This document shows, piece by piece, positions 28,701-39,768 of a DNA stretch of 64,000 nt. Below the pieces are notes generated by a model that was not told the DNA's origin, did no database searches, and saw nothing but the letters and a program-made list of their open reading frames with translations. Where the stretch lies: positions 1 through 64,000 of the forward strand of contig JADNYV010000091.1 in assembly GCA_015501055.1 (NCBI GenBank), in the 5' to 3' direction. Positions within the stretch are counted from its first letter, which is position 1. Every line of letters starts with the position of its first letter. The position numbers and the translations under genes were made by a program. This stretch comes from Mucidula mucida (lineage: Eukaryota > Basidiomycota > Agaricomycetes > Agaricales > Physalacriaceae).

Positions 28701-30222
28701 TGCCGCGATTCAGGAGGAGCTCAAATCCATCCAAGACATGGGTGTCTATGATCTTGTTCCACGATCCACTGTCCCAAAAGGCCGCAAAGTGATGCGGGGC
28801 AAGTTTGTCTTCAGAACAAAACGCGACGCACTTGGCAATGTGTCAAGGTACAAGGCGAGGTATGTTCTGCGTGGGTTCGAAATGATATATGGGAAGGACT
28901 ACACAAAGACAACCTCACCAACAGCTCGTGCAGAGTCCCTACGCGTCCTTTTCCACCTAGCCGGTGCTCTCGATTACGAACTCACACAACTCGATGTGAA
29001 GACGGCGTACCTATACGGCGACCTCGACGAAACCACCTGGATGGAACAACCAAAGGGTTTCGAGGAAGCTGGAAAGGAGGACTGGGTATGGCAACTGAAG
29101 AAGGGATTGTATGGCATGAAGCAAGGCGGGCGAATTTGGAACAAGACAATGGACGCAACAATGAAGGAACTAGGATTCACTCAGCTTAGCGTCGAGCACT
29201 GCATCTACTATCGGAAACGCGAGTCCGGTACCATATTTGCAGCTGTCCATGTCGACGACTTCACCGTAGCCGCAAGCAGTGCGGAGGAGGAAGTCCGATT
29301 TGAAGAGGAGCTACAGTCAAAATGGCAGATATCCAGAGCCGACGCGAACTTCGTTATTGGGTGGGCCGTCCGTCGCGACAGAGAGAAGAAGAAGGTCTAT
29401 CTCTCACAGAAGGCGCTTATCGATCGCATCATCAGAGAGTTCAACTGCGCCGACGCGAACCCAACCAAAACACCTCTTCCACCTAATACACGACTCACCA
29501 AACGAGACCTCCCACAATCTGAGGAGGAGGGACGTCAAGCCGCAAAGCAGCCATACCGCCAGCTTGTGGGTGTCCTCATGTACCTCGCAATATCCACTCG
29601 TCCCGATATCATGCATGCTGTAAGCACGCTCAGTCGTTTCAACAGCGGACACGGAGAAACGCACTGGAAAGCGGCGCTGCACGTTGTCAAGTACCTAAAA
29701 GGTACACGAGACTTCGAGCTGGAACTGGGTGGAGAAAACGTAGCGCGACTCACCGGATTTACCGACTCCGATTACGCTAACTGCCCGGATACGCGACGAT
29801 CAGTCTCCGGCTACTGCTTCTCCCTGGGATCGGGCCTTGTTTCATGGATGTCGAAAAAGCAAGCTACAACGGCGACGTCGTCCACAGAAGCAGAATATAT
29901 GGCAGCGGCGCCGGCAACAAAAGAGGCAGTCTGGATCCGAAACCTTCTACAAGGCCTGAACCAGGAACAGAAGAATCCAACTGTCATCTTCATCGATAAC
30001 CGCGGCGCCAGAATCCTCACCGAAGACCCGTCGTTCCACCAAAGAGTCAAGCACATCGAAGTCCAACATCACTACAGCCGAGAGTGCAGCGAACGAGGCA
30101 TTGTCCACTTCGTTGATGTACCCACCAAGGACAATGTTGCGGATGCTTTCACAAAGGCGCTGCCAACCACGGTGTTCGAAAAGATGAGAGGTTGGATGGG
30201 AATTGTACCCTCTCCGCGTTGA
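25723..30222 (+). CDS. Copia-2 Gag-Pol polyprotein, intact
   Basis: 1499 codons without interruption, start ATG at 25723 (ACCATG context). Gag (UBN2-like, NYVRWNESALDAFLIAG) is followed by a CCHC-like knuckle CETCGGRHRTDEC at about 233, an aspartic protease AGDSGATVHVSP at about 395, integrase zinc site (TWHGRLGHIG ... CESCILGKQT, about 545-590), integrase core with VCVDLTGP, YRTDGGEL and AHNGIAERR (D, D, E), an acidic linker (about 850-910), RT with TQLDVKTAYLYGDL and AAVHVDDFTVAAS (HVDD in place of the usual YVDD), and RNase H (FTDSDYANCPDTRRSVSGY ... TSSTEAEYMAA). It makes virus-like particle proteins, protease, integrase and RT for copy-and-paste movement. Probably transcribed from the 5' LTR. 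No defects seen. Confidence 0.97.
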   Translation: MPLEAIKAKTITGLEALDLNKKNYVRWNESALDAFLIAGSKEYVTGDVSKPDASDAANLAIWTKNDSIAQAMIRMNIAASERDYLRDNCKCTTANEIWKELEKRHRQKSSTQPSLLDDALSANIYRDEDMVTTANRVRDICKQIFEIGTLDAETLARVVLLRALCSDLKHVREKHEDNDKSTAADIVASLEKETLRLKDELKKEAEEEKANAALTQKSHSKGKGHTHGQNGLCETCGGRHRTDECWGRGGAMEGKRDEVLKKRAARREKNSPSPSPSSSANTTTSTPKPPDPNKPRFAFKDSAGKTVYFTMVEEEQTAATAFVTPNSELEEIYAAQHARRGSESSEFSMLADVARVSIDWKHHLKPGYTVDDASTPVALQTNQYTVLNIADCGPFAGDSGATVHVSPVREDFHTLHAIPPQKIWGVGGNYIEARGIGDIHIRQAKGATLILRDVLYVPQATIRLMSIGKICDNGYTADFDDAGFCIRSKTSKAVVATGTRHSKKLYTLNGAILPRVKHTVTKTAPTSNPIAAAANANTNTANLRTWHGRLGHIGISTIKKMAQRAMAKGMPVDFSENPPSCESCILGKQTRTPVAKTRENERSKRKLGVVCVDLTGPEAVESKRHNRYSMELVDEYTDMTWCIPLRTKDQAFSELQRWEKERKLECNEEVGIYRTDGGELKSDQMRDWLAKTGTKLQVTAPYTSAHNGIAERRHRTVFELGRAMMAECKAPAYLWDYFVETAGYVAQRRPTTYQNKMTPYEAWYGVKPNLAHLREIGCKAFVLIQNKHNPKIYDRSLECQLIGYSSNSKAYICYHRQTHRVVTSYHVEFIESHQKHATPLQPGRIVNADDDDDDEDKMPVLIEESDDEDEDDDSSDGEEDEDNLGEDGGNVSDPDPDVRIPRRSQREKQAGLEERIRKAVRESTDAGNRLRADREARKRARQEHIPNEDDVHALIDGIVLATLTEDENINLEFPEEPKSTKEALESDQSAEWHAAIQEELKSIQDMGVYDLVPRSTVPKGRKVMRGKFVFRTKRDALGNVSRYKARYVLRGFEMIYGKDYTKTTSPTARAESLRVLFHLAGALDYELTQLDVKTAYLYGDLDETTWMEQPKGFEEAGKEDWVWQLKKGLYGMKQGGRIWNKTMDATMKELGFTQLSVEHCIYYRKRESGTIFAAVHVDDFTVAASSAEEEVRFEEELQSKWQISRADANFVIGWAVRRDREKKKVYLSQKALIDRIIREFNCADANPTKTPLPPNTRLTKRDLPQSEEEGRQAAKQPYRQLVGVLMYLAISTRPDIMHAVSTLSRFNSGHGETHWKAALHVVKYLKGTRDFELELGGENVARLTGFTDSDYANCPDTRRSVSGYCFSLGSGLVSWMSKKQATTATSSTEAEYMAAAPATKEAVWIRNLLQGLNQEQKNPTVIFIDNRGARILTEDPSFHQRVKHIEVQHHYSRECSERGIVHFVDVPTKDNVADAFTKALPTTVFEKMRGWMGIVPSPR

Positions 30223-30229
30223 GGAGGAG
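30221..30229 (+). other. Polypurine tract of Copia-2
   Basis: GAGGAGGAG immediately precedes the 3' LTR and overlaps the stop region of the polyprotein. It would prime plus-strand DNA synthesis. Copia-3 has the equivalent GAGGAGGAG before 44612. Confidence 0.8.
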
Positions 30230-30494
30230 TGTCGTGGTGAAGAGCAACACGGAGATTTCGGAGGAACGGAGATAGCGGAGATATCGACGCGACGAGATGA
30301 AAGGAACATGCACGTGTTGGGCTTTCCTCAGTACAGCTACGACGTACTGAGGTAAGCCACTCGCTGCGAATCACATTGGACCTAGGCTGACTATACATTG
30401 TAGAATACATTGATACTTACACCCTGCCTAGGTATAGTACAGCTACGACGTACTGAGAATACATTGATACTTACACCCTGCCTAGTTCCTAACA
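30230..30494 (+). repeat. 3' LTR of Copia-2
   Basis: 265 bp, one difference from the 5' LTR (a G-to-A in a CpG). It repeats the A, 52-nt intron-like, B, GTAT, A, B structure at 30330-30485. Confidence 0.97.
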
Positions 30495-30646
30495 TACCCT
30501 ACCAAGTCCTGGATTCTATTTCAGATCTAGGCAACTCCTCCTTATTCATCCAAACCTCTATTCCCTCACCCGTTTCATCCAAATCCGCATCACCCATATC
30601 CCCACTATTACCCTTTCACTCTCCAATCTCATCACCCCGATTCACC

Positions 30647-31576
30647 ATGTCCAACGAAGCACCCAAAACTGCTCACCACGCACCTGCTCATCACGCTGAT
30701 GCCAAAACCAAAGGCCGATCTCTTGTCAACAAGCCTTATGACTATGACGGGGACAAGGCCAAGTACAAGAGCTGGTGGCGATCTATGTTTACATACATCC
30801 GTGACAAGAAGAACAACCTCACATCTGACTCTGAAAGGATCAATGTTGTTCTTTCCTACATCCGAGGAGATCACGTAGATGCATGGGTCCAGAACTACTT
30901 GGATCAGAATTTTGACGAGGAGGAAGAGGAATGGACAGTCTCCTGGATGGAGTTCAAGGAGCATTTGAAGGAGCAATTTGTGGATTCCAACCTCGCGCAA
31001 GACGCGCAAGACCAGATTGAGCGGTTGCGCCAGGGGCAAGACACCGCTCAAGATTTCTTCCAGAAGTTCGAGGTCCTGCTCACCCAGGCGGAATACTCGA
31101 AGGATGATGCATATGTCGTACGACTTCTCGAGACCAATGTCAACGAGAAGATCATTGACCAGATCTATGGCAGCCGAGACGGGTTGCCAGTGAAGTACAA
31201 GGATTGGAAGGCACAGATTATTCAGATTGATCAGTTGTGGAGGAGGCGGATGGCAAGCAAGAGGCCCGGCATGCAGTCCCGGCCCCAAGCTCCACAGGTG
31301 GCTACATTGAGAGCCAATCCTACAAATCCACCCCCGACGCCGATCACACGACGAGATGCCACCGGTGTTACCTATGGAGGAGCCGGCAGGCCGATGGACA
31401 TTGACAATGCACGTTGAAGGGGACTCTGCTTTAGCTGTGGCAAACACGGCCACGTCAGCAGGTTCTGTCCGAAGAAGGGTCAACCCCAGACGATTCGGGG
31501 TCTATGGACCGAAATGAATAATGAGGAGAAGAAGAAGTTGGCCGAAGAGTTGGGTTTTGCGAAGCTCCCGCAGTAG
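30647..31576 (+). pseudogene. Gypsy gag with a premature TGA before its zinc knuckle
   Basis: Starts MSNEAPKTAHHAP at 30647 and shows the retrotransposon gag helix region (YKSWWRSMFTYI, SWMEFKEHLKEQF, QDFFQKFEVLLTQ). A TGA at 31415-31417 (probably CGA originally) precedes the CCHC knuckle CFSCGKHGHVSRFCP, which is still readable in the same frame up to TAG 31574-31576. Confidence 0.9.
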
Positions 31577-31689
31577 ACACAGTCCTGCCGGAGCAGTCAT
31601 CAAGGGAAAAGTCGTCAGATGCAGAATCTATTTATAGTACTGGTACTGATACGCCTAAAATATCATCGACGACTTCACCAACAAAACCT

Positions 31690-34600
31690 GTGAAAGAAAG
31701 ATTTGAGCCAAATACGCCCGAGTGGATCGCACAACAGCTAAGAGAGGATGAAGTGTTGAGAGCAGTGGGAATTTTGAGAGCATGGATGCCGGAGCGGAGA
31801 GAGAGAGAAGCAACAGAAGAGAAGGTGATGGCGATCAGAGCGTTGACAAAGGAAGCTGCGGTAGAAGTTGTGACAGAGTTGAAAAAGTCGAGGAAGTACA
31901 TCCGGGGAACAAAGGGGCAGGACATGAAACTCTGAGTAACCATAGAGAGCGTACACACAGGCTCTGAATGGGAAATGAGTGCCCTTCTTGACAGCGGAGC
32001 AACGGGTTCTTGTGTCAATAAAGAATTCGTCGAGAAGAACGGACTCCCGATCAAGGAGTTACCGGTCAAGCTTCCTGTCTACAATGCGGATGGAACCCTA
32101 AACGAGGGAGGGGCAATCGAAGGTTTTGTGGAGGTCGGATGAAGATCGGTGATTACACTGAAAAGATCGAGTTGGCCGTTACCAATCTTGGCAAAACAAG
32201 TATCTTTTTGGGGCTAGATTGGTTACAATATCATAACCCCACGATCAACTGGACGGAGTCCACGTTGACTTTTGATCAATGCCCAGACCGTTGCGGCTAC
32301 CTACCCGAGTATGACTTGCCAGAAGATGAAGGAGAAGACGTAGAAGAGAAGTTGAAAGAGGGAGAGCGTTTGTTCTGGATGGACTGGGACAACTATCGCA
32401 AAAGCGGTGAAAAGCTGAGATCACAACAGCCTTCATCTGCTGCTGCACCTTACATTGAGGAATTTTCCGATGTATTTAGCAAGGCGGACTTTGACAAGTT
32501 ACCGGAGCGGAGACCCTGGGATCACGTGATAGAACTTACGCCTGGCTCCAAACCGGTTGACTGCAAGGTTTATTACCTTAGCCCATCCGAGCAAAAGGCG
32601 TTAGATGAGTTCCTGGAAGAAAACATACGGACGGGACGTATACGGCCATCAATTTCACCTATGGCGTCACCATTCTTCTTTGTCAAGAAGAAGGACGGAA
32701 GTCTTCGGCCCGTGCAGGATTATCGGAAATTAAATGACATGACGATTAAAAACTGATACCCCTTACCGTTGATCCAAGAACTTATCGACAAGCTGAAGGG
32801 AGCGAAGTGTTTCACAAAGATGGATGTCCGATGGGGTTACAATAACATCCGGATCAAAGAAGGTGATGAGTGGAAAGCGGTGTTTAGAACAAACCGAGGC
32901 CTGTTCAAGCCCTCAGTCATGTTCTTCGGACTTACAAACTCGCCGGCGACTTTTTAATCGTTCATGAATCACATTCTGAAGGAGTTGATCGATGAAGGAC
33001 ATGTTATAGTATACTTAGACGATATACTTATCTTTACGAACACATTGGAAGAGCACAGACACATTGTACGAAAGGTATTGGAGATATTATGAGTAAATAA
33101 GTTGTATTTAAAACCCAAGAAATGTAGTTTTGAGGCACATACGGTAGATTACTTGGGAGTGATTGTTGGCGGAGGAGAAGTGAAGATGGATCCGGCAAAA
33201 GTGGCCGTAGTGAAGGAATGGAAGGAGCCGACGAAGAAAAAGGAAGTACAGTCATTTCTGGGCTTCTGCAACTTCTACCGACGTTTCATCCGGGGATTTG
33301 CGGGAGTAGCAAAGCCATTGACATCACTAACCAGGAAGGGCGAGTGGATTTGGGGCATGGAGCAGCACGAGGCGTTTGAGGAGTTGAAGCGGAGGATGAC
33401 GGAAGAACCCGTGCTGATCGTACCACGTGACGACGGCAAGTTTCGAGTCGAGGCAGCCTCCTCAAACTATGCGAACGGGGCGGTTCTTTCCTAGTTGGTT
33501 GACGGAAAATGGAGACCAGTAGCCTTTTGGTCTCACGCGCTGAATGAAGTAGAGCGCAATTATGAGATCTACGACAAAGAGATGATGGCTATCATGGACT
33601 CAATCAACAACTGGCGGCAATACCTCCTAGGCGCTAAGGAGACAGTGGAGGTTTTTACCAATCATCAAAACCTTCAGTACTTCAGGAAGCCGCAGAAGTT
33701 GAACCGGAGGCAGGCACGATGGGTTACGGAGTTGGCGGAATATGACATACAGATGATTCATAAGCCAGGCAGGACGATGGGAAAAGCTGATGCCTTGTCA
33801 AGGATGACAGGCCTTGAGAAGGGGGAAAAAGATAACGAAAACATTGTTTTGCTAAAACCGGAGTTTTTGATATCACAAATTCAATTTTCTTTACATACAG
33901 TAGCTACACCGGAAGACAAATTACTTAACAAAATCAAACAAAGAAAAGGAAACAAAGACAGATACGTACAAAAAGCATTAGAAAACAAAGAAAAAGGATG
34001 GGAAGAGAAGGAAAATGGACTTATTATGTGGAAAGATCGTATTTATATACCAAAGGACAAGGAATTGCGGGGAAAAGTTATTGGAATGCATCATGATGCA
34101 TAGCTTGCAGGGCATCTGGGATGGTACAAGACCCTCGAGCTGATCACATGCACCTATTGGTGGCCAGGAATCAGCCGAGACGTCTGCGAATATGTAGAAG
34201 GGTGTCAAAAGTGCCAAGTTACAAAGTCACATCGCATAAAGCCGGCTGCACCCCTTCATCCTATAGACGTACCAAGCGAACCATGGGAGGTAGTAGGGAC
34301 GGACATGATTGGAGAACTGCCGGAATCAGGAGGATACAACGTGATCAGCACATTTGTGGACCACTTCACAAAGCGATTACTCATTATACCGACACATACC
34401 ACTCTGACGTCGGAAGGCATGGCCCGCATTTACCGAGATTGCATTTTCCCCATACATGGGATGCCACAACAGATGATACATGATCGCGGTCCACAATACC
34501 ACTCGCATTTCATGAAGGAGTTGTACCGGTTGTTGGGCATACAAGGAAACTTTACAATGGCGTATCATCCACAGGCAAATGGGCAGACGGAACGGCTGAA

Positions 34601-35504
34601 CCAAGAGATAGAACATTTCTTACGGTTATTTGTCAACTACCATCAGAACAACTGGCACGAATGGCTACCCTCTGCTGAATTCGTTTACAACAATCGAGTT
34701 CACTCGGCGACCAAAGTCACTCTATTCTTCGCAGACATGGGCAGACACCCCTACAAAGGCACCGCCCCGAAAACGGCATTGAGAAATGAGACTGCGCAGG
34801 AGTTTGCCGACGGCATGAGGAAGATATGGGATGAAGTGGGGTCAGCATTGAAGATGGCAAAAGAGGACATGAAACGGTTTTATGACAGGAAGCGAATAGA
34901 GGCAGTAGAGTACAAGGAAGGCGACAAAGTATGGCTGGAAGGGACAAATCTCAGCATGGACTGACCAATGAAGAAGCTCGATGACAAACAATTTGGGCCG
35001 TTCAAAGTGATCAAGAAAGTCGGGACAATCTCTTACAAGCTCCAGATTCCTCACATGTGGAAAAGCATCCATCCCGTGTTCAATGAGGCCCTGTTGACGC
35101 CTTACCACAAACCGCAATTTCCGACGCAACCCCGAGACATGCGTCCACCACCTGTGCTGGAAGGAGCCAAACCGGAATGGGAGGTTGAGAAAGTGGTGAA
35201 CTCCCGGAAGTACCGCAGGGGTTTTCAATACAAGGTTCACTGGAAGGGTTATGTCATACACAAGCAGACATGGGAACCGGCATGCAATCTCAAAAATGCC
35301 GACAAAGCTATCAGTGATTTCCACCAACAATATCCGAACAAGCCGAAGCCACCCACGCTTGCTTGCATTGAAGTTCTTATGTCACAATTCCCATCACACT
35401 GCCTGACACCAAACCCCTTGACGTCACACTACCCTCTGCGGCCCTCATGGAGCGACTCTGGTGCAGAATGGAACTTGCACCTTAAGGAGGGGGTGATGTT
35501 ATGA
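31690..35504 (+). pseudogene. Gypsy pol: protease, RT, RNase H, integrase, chromodomain
   Basis: The protease motif LLDSGATGSCV is at about 31984. A frameshift near 32140 and a TGA at 31933 separate it from the main pol frame. The RT shows [34 protein letters not shown] and VYLDDILIF (YLDD). The main frame is stopped at 32754 (TGA), 32955 (TAA), 33090 (TGA), 33492 (TAG), 34101 (TAG) and 34962 (TGA). RNase H (NYEIYDKEMMAI, GKADALSR), an integrase zinc site (GHLGWYKTLELI ... CQKCQ) and a core with GTDMIGELP, HDRGPQY and GQTERLNQE (the DDE triad) are all readable. The C-terminus carries a chromodomain (WEVEKVVNSRKYRRGFQYKV, WEPACNL), known in this group to steer integration to marked chromatin. 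Confidence 0.93.
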
Positions 35505-36026
35505 ATCGCTATATTTTCACATTTTCAATCTTATCATATCTCATTGGGGGGGCTTGTCTTATCAACCAACGGACTGTTTCATCATCTGTTTTGTCACCAA
35601 TCATACTCCTTTTCATTACCAAAGCCGTACTCATGTCGGACACACACCCAACACATGGATGACATCATACATGCCGATACCTCATGGACTCCCTATTGTA
35701 TACACACCACCGACACTCGTAGCACACATGATTGTTTCAGTATTATTACTTACATGCAGTTACCACTCGTATTTAATGGTTTCACAGACTAGTAGCATAC
35801 AACACTGGGTCAAGGGCGTGGAGTTATCCCTAGCGGAAACACGTATGGACAAGGAGTCCCAAACACAGACTTACTAGTATATAAGCAGTAGTGTAGTATC
35901 ATTGTACTTTAGTTCCAATCTCGTTTATACACCTGGCCTAGCCTAGTCTTACGAACACGAACACTTTCTTCCTTAGTTCTTGCTGTGGTACCTGGTTGAG
36001 TCTCGTGGCTTAGTCAGTTGCTAATA
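35497..36026 (+). repeat. 3' LTR of the gypsy element
   Basis: 530 bp, ending CTAATA instead of CTAACA. It overlaps the last codons of pol and lies just after a purine tract (AAGGAGGGGG, about 35484-35493) that would serve as the polypurine tract. It is followed by the right target duplication CCTCC. Confidence 0.95.
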
Positions 36027-38005
36027 CCTCCAATTTTGTCTCATCAACGAGAAAGACACTCATGATATTTGGACGCAACTTGAGGAGTCGACGAAAGGCA
36101 GTGTAGTGGGCCGTCCATTGAGCGAGAACTGCACGGAGAACCGCAAACGGCAGATGAGCAAGAATGGTTGTCTTGCTGCGCAGCCATCCAATCAGTTCTA
36201 CAGCATCATCAACATACAGGACCAGATTGGAATCAGACTTAAAGAAGTCTCCAACAACTAAATTTATCTGAGAACATCTATCAGTACAACTAATCATACA
36301 AGCACAGTGAAATGTACCTGATGGGCATAACAATCAAGAACAATTACATGGGGGTACTTTGCCTTGAAGAGCTTGCGGGCCTTTCGAGACTCGCCCGATG
36401 CGTCAGTCACAATGGCAATAACAGAACATTTCCATTCCTTCTCAAGCATAGCAACCTGCTTCTCGAGAAGAGCAAGCAGATGTTTTGCATCTCGCCGTTC
36501 CTTTGAGGCCTCTTCAACCTTAATTGTATACACCTAGTACGGACCATGATGTAAGTACGTGTTTTGCGACACACTGACGGGAACATACCCTGCCCTCAAC
36601 CACAACCATGAACGCAATGAGGTGACTGTGATTCAAACCAGTCCACCCGTCACACTGAAGAACAGCATCCTTTCCTGCAACCTCGCTCTGAACAATATTC
36701 CTCAGGTTATCGGTGAGCTTGCGGAGGATATTATTCGTAAGCTTATGGCAAGATACCGGTGGTGCCTGTGGAATGAAGGTGGAAAAGAATTGGCAAACCT
36801 CTGGGTTCTCTATCCAGGAGAGTGCAAAGCCACACGATGCTGTTATCCGAATGAGAGATGTATAAAATTGACTAACTTTCCACGGCGGCCATGGCTCGAG
36901 TATCGCCTCAGAGAGTGGGGCTCCGTCAGATGCAAACGGCGATGATGGAGGTGGCTAAGATGCCTCCTGTGAAGAAGAAAGAGGGAAGTTTATAAGGGGG
37001 GACATTGATGCAGATGAGAGCGAGGATGCCCGACTGTGAATCGGCGAGGGAGCATGAGATGAAGCCCAGAGACCACCACCCGAATAACCACCTGAAGGGG
37101 AGTTGAGCCAGACCTGGTGTGGTGAAGAAGGTAGCTGAGAAGAGGGGTAGGCAGAAGGCAAGGGGTAGAATAACGGCCGAGAAGAAGGTCAGGCAGATGG
37201 TGGGGGAAGCTCGTTCAGATTGTACTTTGTACTTGGCTTCTTCGGAGATGTTGAGCGCTTGTCCTGTCTCGCTCGGGTTTTGACCTCTGGCGCAACGTAC
37301 TCGCAGTGCTTCAGGTGATTAAGAGCAGTCTCCGCAAAATTGTGTGTATGATGTGCGGTGTTGGCCCAAACTGATGTCAGAATTAGTTCATATCAGTTTA
37401 ACGAGATTAAAGGACATACACGTCTGGGTGATATTGTCATCGCTTGGCACAGAAAAGCGCGCCCCAGTTGTCACCTCTGATTCATACTGCTTAATGAGAT
37501 CTGCCTTGTGATGTGCAAAGCATCCTCTACATTGCAGTCATTGCTTGGCACTGGTACCCGTCCCGAAGTAGGCATCGGGGTGCTTCTTGGGTCGGCGGGG
37601 ATGGATGTGATAGTAGTCTCTGTACCACCCAGAGGCGTCGGCTTTGGGCATTTGCGGTGGTTTGAGGGATGATGGGAAGTGACGACTCGATAGCTCAGTA
37701 TTTATCTTGCAATCAGATTGATAGCGGGAGAAAAATGGTAGTTATTCAACAAAAGTGATATGAAAACAGACTAAGTAAAGCACTGGAAGCGTTGCTTGTG
37801 CGCACATTCTCCGCGGCAGTGAGAAGATGGTGACAGAAAGGAGGAAAGAGAGGTAACAATCAAGACAATTGCATTCATCCGGCTACGGCAACACAACACC
37901 GGTTTTGCCGGTTAGACACCGACATCTGTCCGCCTCTGTCCAACAGGTGTCTTTTGCTTATTCAGCAATCTGACTGACATGTTGGGCAGATGCCCGCCCA
38001 ACACT

Positions 38006-38411
38006 GGCGAAAAGGGGGGATCCTTTTGAAGGCCATCATGTAACTTCATTTCCTCCATGCTCAGGCTGCTGCGGTGCGGCGTTTTGATCTCATACTGCCT
38101 ACTAGCTTCTATCATATGTCCGTTTTGGGGCTATTGGGTCAAGGAGTCTTTGCTCTGTTCTATTCAGTCCGCACAGTGTTGTTCAGGCTACTGGCGGACA
38201 GTAGCTGCCACCCGGTGTAGCTTTCCGGCTAATGGCAGACAGATTGAGTAGCCGGAGTAGCCACGACAATCGTTCCCGGTCCACGCACAATGGCAAGCGC
38301 GATTTGCATGTTGTTACTCGTACTGTACACCGTAAAAACACATTTAGACTGTATGTAGGATGAAATGAATGTGATTATGCTTTGTAGAAAATTGAGAGGT
38401 CCGCCACTGCA
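38006..38411. other. Junction between hAT-1 and hAT-2
   Basis: No gene. Contains subterminal-type motifs of hAT-2 (GGCTACTGGCGG, GTAGCTTTCCGGCTAATGGC) that resemble those near 47220-47310 at the other side of hAT-2, so the hAT-2 terminus should lie here, but I could not fix exact ends or a target duplication. A CAGTGTTG at 38174 is a candidate end. Confidence 0.4.
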
Positions 38412-39768
38412 CTAAGAAAATATGTACTCCTCCGTATCTGGCTCCATTTCCTCCATCTCTTCACCCTGCGCATTGAGCTCTAGCCATTCATAAACAGCCA
38501 GTTCATCATCCAAAAAGGTGCTTCCCTCCTTCATAAACCTGTCCTTCCAAAAGGCATGTTCAAAGTTGAAGAGTTTTGTAAGCGTGATTGGGAACCAGCG
38601 CGTGCACCGGGAGCAAACAGGCTCATTGTCCTTGTTGTCTTCATTGAGGAGTGATTCGTTGAGCTGAAACCACTTGCGCATACTCTCTGATGGGCCATCT
38701 GACGCATCCTGGGCTCAAACCAAGTGTTAGTCATGTTCTGTCTGCAAGAATGTATTGAACCTACTAGTAGTATCAGTTATTTCCGGAGCCGTGTGTTCTG
38801 AACTCTTGCGTGCACTCGCTGCAAAGTCGAAATTATGTTTTGCTCTCTGCGCTCAATCAACCACGGCTTCCTTGCCCTTGCCCGTCCTTGTAAGCTCATC
38901 ACGGAGATGCATCTTGATTTTGGCCAAAAGTGTAAGCAAGTCTGTACCCATACGGGTGCGAAGCTTTGTTAGGATATTGCCAAACACACTGAAAAGTCGT
39001 TCGCAAGAGGCCAAGTTGCACGTCACTTCCAAAAGTTGTGCCGCAAAGAGGTAAAATGAGGTTCGTGTATCTGCGATGGGACTTTGATGACGAATGAGCA
39101 CTTGTAGTGGGTTGAATGGTCGATTCTAAAGCATCACTTAGCCATTTTTCAAGGCAAACCATGACAGCACTTACTTCTTTTTCGGCATTCTTGAACTCAT
39201 CCTCGACACCGACTTGTATGTCCTCGTAAATGCCTTGATGAAGAATGAAGTTTTCAACCTCAGATCAAAAATCATTGGGTGGACTATCCGTCGTGAAGAG
39301 GCGATTGTACATGTGACTGAGGAAGGCGGAGATGTTGGCGACACGGAACAATTCACAAGTACTGTCAAAAAATCCAAGACCATATTGCGGATTAATAAGA
39401 AGACACACCACAAACGCTTCTTGATCGGCCTTCTTCCACCGCTTCTCAATGCTTGAGATAATTGCCCTAATACCGGTGCTGTCTGCAACTCCGACTGTAG
39501 GTGCTGTGAGCATCTGCGAATACTGGAAGTGAAGATGAGCGAATGTAAGAAGCACCATATCAAGCCGAATGAATGTGCCCTGCACTGTGTTGGCGGCAAT
39601 GGCGAGTGGCTGCAGAATTTGAGTAAGGTGGATAAGGCCACACCATAGACCATTATCCTTCACAATCACCTCCATCTGCTGCGCCTTCTCAAGCTGATCC
39701 GCATCACCAATGAAGACGACCTGCGGATGAACTTGATCAGCAGCAAAAATGGCAACAAGTTCCAGCCT

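Larger units (their letters stand above)
25321..30494 (+). mobile_element. Copia-2: complete, very young Ty1/copia element
   Basis: Identical-length LTRs of 265 bp (25321-25585 and 30230-30494) differ at one visible position (GCGCGTG versus GCACGTG). Target duplications TACCC lie at 25316-25320 and 30495-30499. A single uninterrupted 1499-codon polyprotein, a primer-binding site and a polypurine tract are all present. It is inserted in the untranslated leader of the gypsy element, in the same orientation. Everything needed for autonomous movement appears intact. Confidence 0.98.
24340..36026 (+). mobile_element. Full-length chromodomain gypsy element, inactive, carrying a nested copia
   Basis: LTRs at 24340-24868 and 35497-36026 begin TGTTATGAATC. 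The element is flanked by identical 5-bp duplications CCTCC (24335-24339 and 36027-36031), proving that the two distant LTRs belong to one insertion in hAT-1. Copia-2 sits in its leader at 25321-30494. Gag (30647 on) and pol (to 35504) contain about eight premature stops and one frameshift. The LTRs differ at several positions, so it is older than Copia-2. The C-terminal chromodomain places it in the chromovirus group. Confidence 0.97.
22918..37651 (-). pseudogene. hAT-1 transposase, broken by nonsense codons and a gypsy insertion
   Basis: Start ATG about 37651 (MPKADASGWYRDYYHIHP). A BED-type finger is suggested by CRGCFAHHKAD ... HLKHCEYV. In-frame stops lie at 37538-37540 (TGA), 37189-37191 (TGA) and 36955-36957 (TAG). 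The catalytic core includes IVTDASGESRKARKLF and VIVLDCYAHQ (37-36 kb). The gypsy element splits the codons between ETKLE and EAEKIVFIG. Beyond it the gene continues at 24339 and reaches the dimerisation motif STNSALCKRLFSVFGNTLTK near 23560, ending with an acidic tail at 22918. The gene belongs to the same family as hAT-2 in this window. Confidence 0.8.
22749..38005 (-). mobile_element. hAT-1 transposon, split by a gypsy element
   Basis: The left end begins CAGTGTTGGCC at 22749 and the right end, read on the minus strand from 38005, begins CAGTGTTGGGC, giving an 11-bp imperfect inverted repeat. The flanking octamers GAGACTAG and GCGAAAAG agree at 5 of 8 positions, compatible with a diverged 8-bp duplication. 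Subterminal GTCGGACA/TGTCCG motifs recur near both ends, as in many hAT elements. The transposase gene runs on the minus strand. Without the inserted gypsy (and its nested copia) the element would be about 3.6 kb. Confidence 0.7.

Noticed and set aside
30632..31483. 283-codon minus-strand open frame over gypsy gag
   Set aside because: Antisense to a recognisable gag with matching codon structure; no independent domain.
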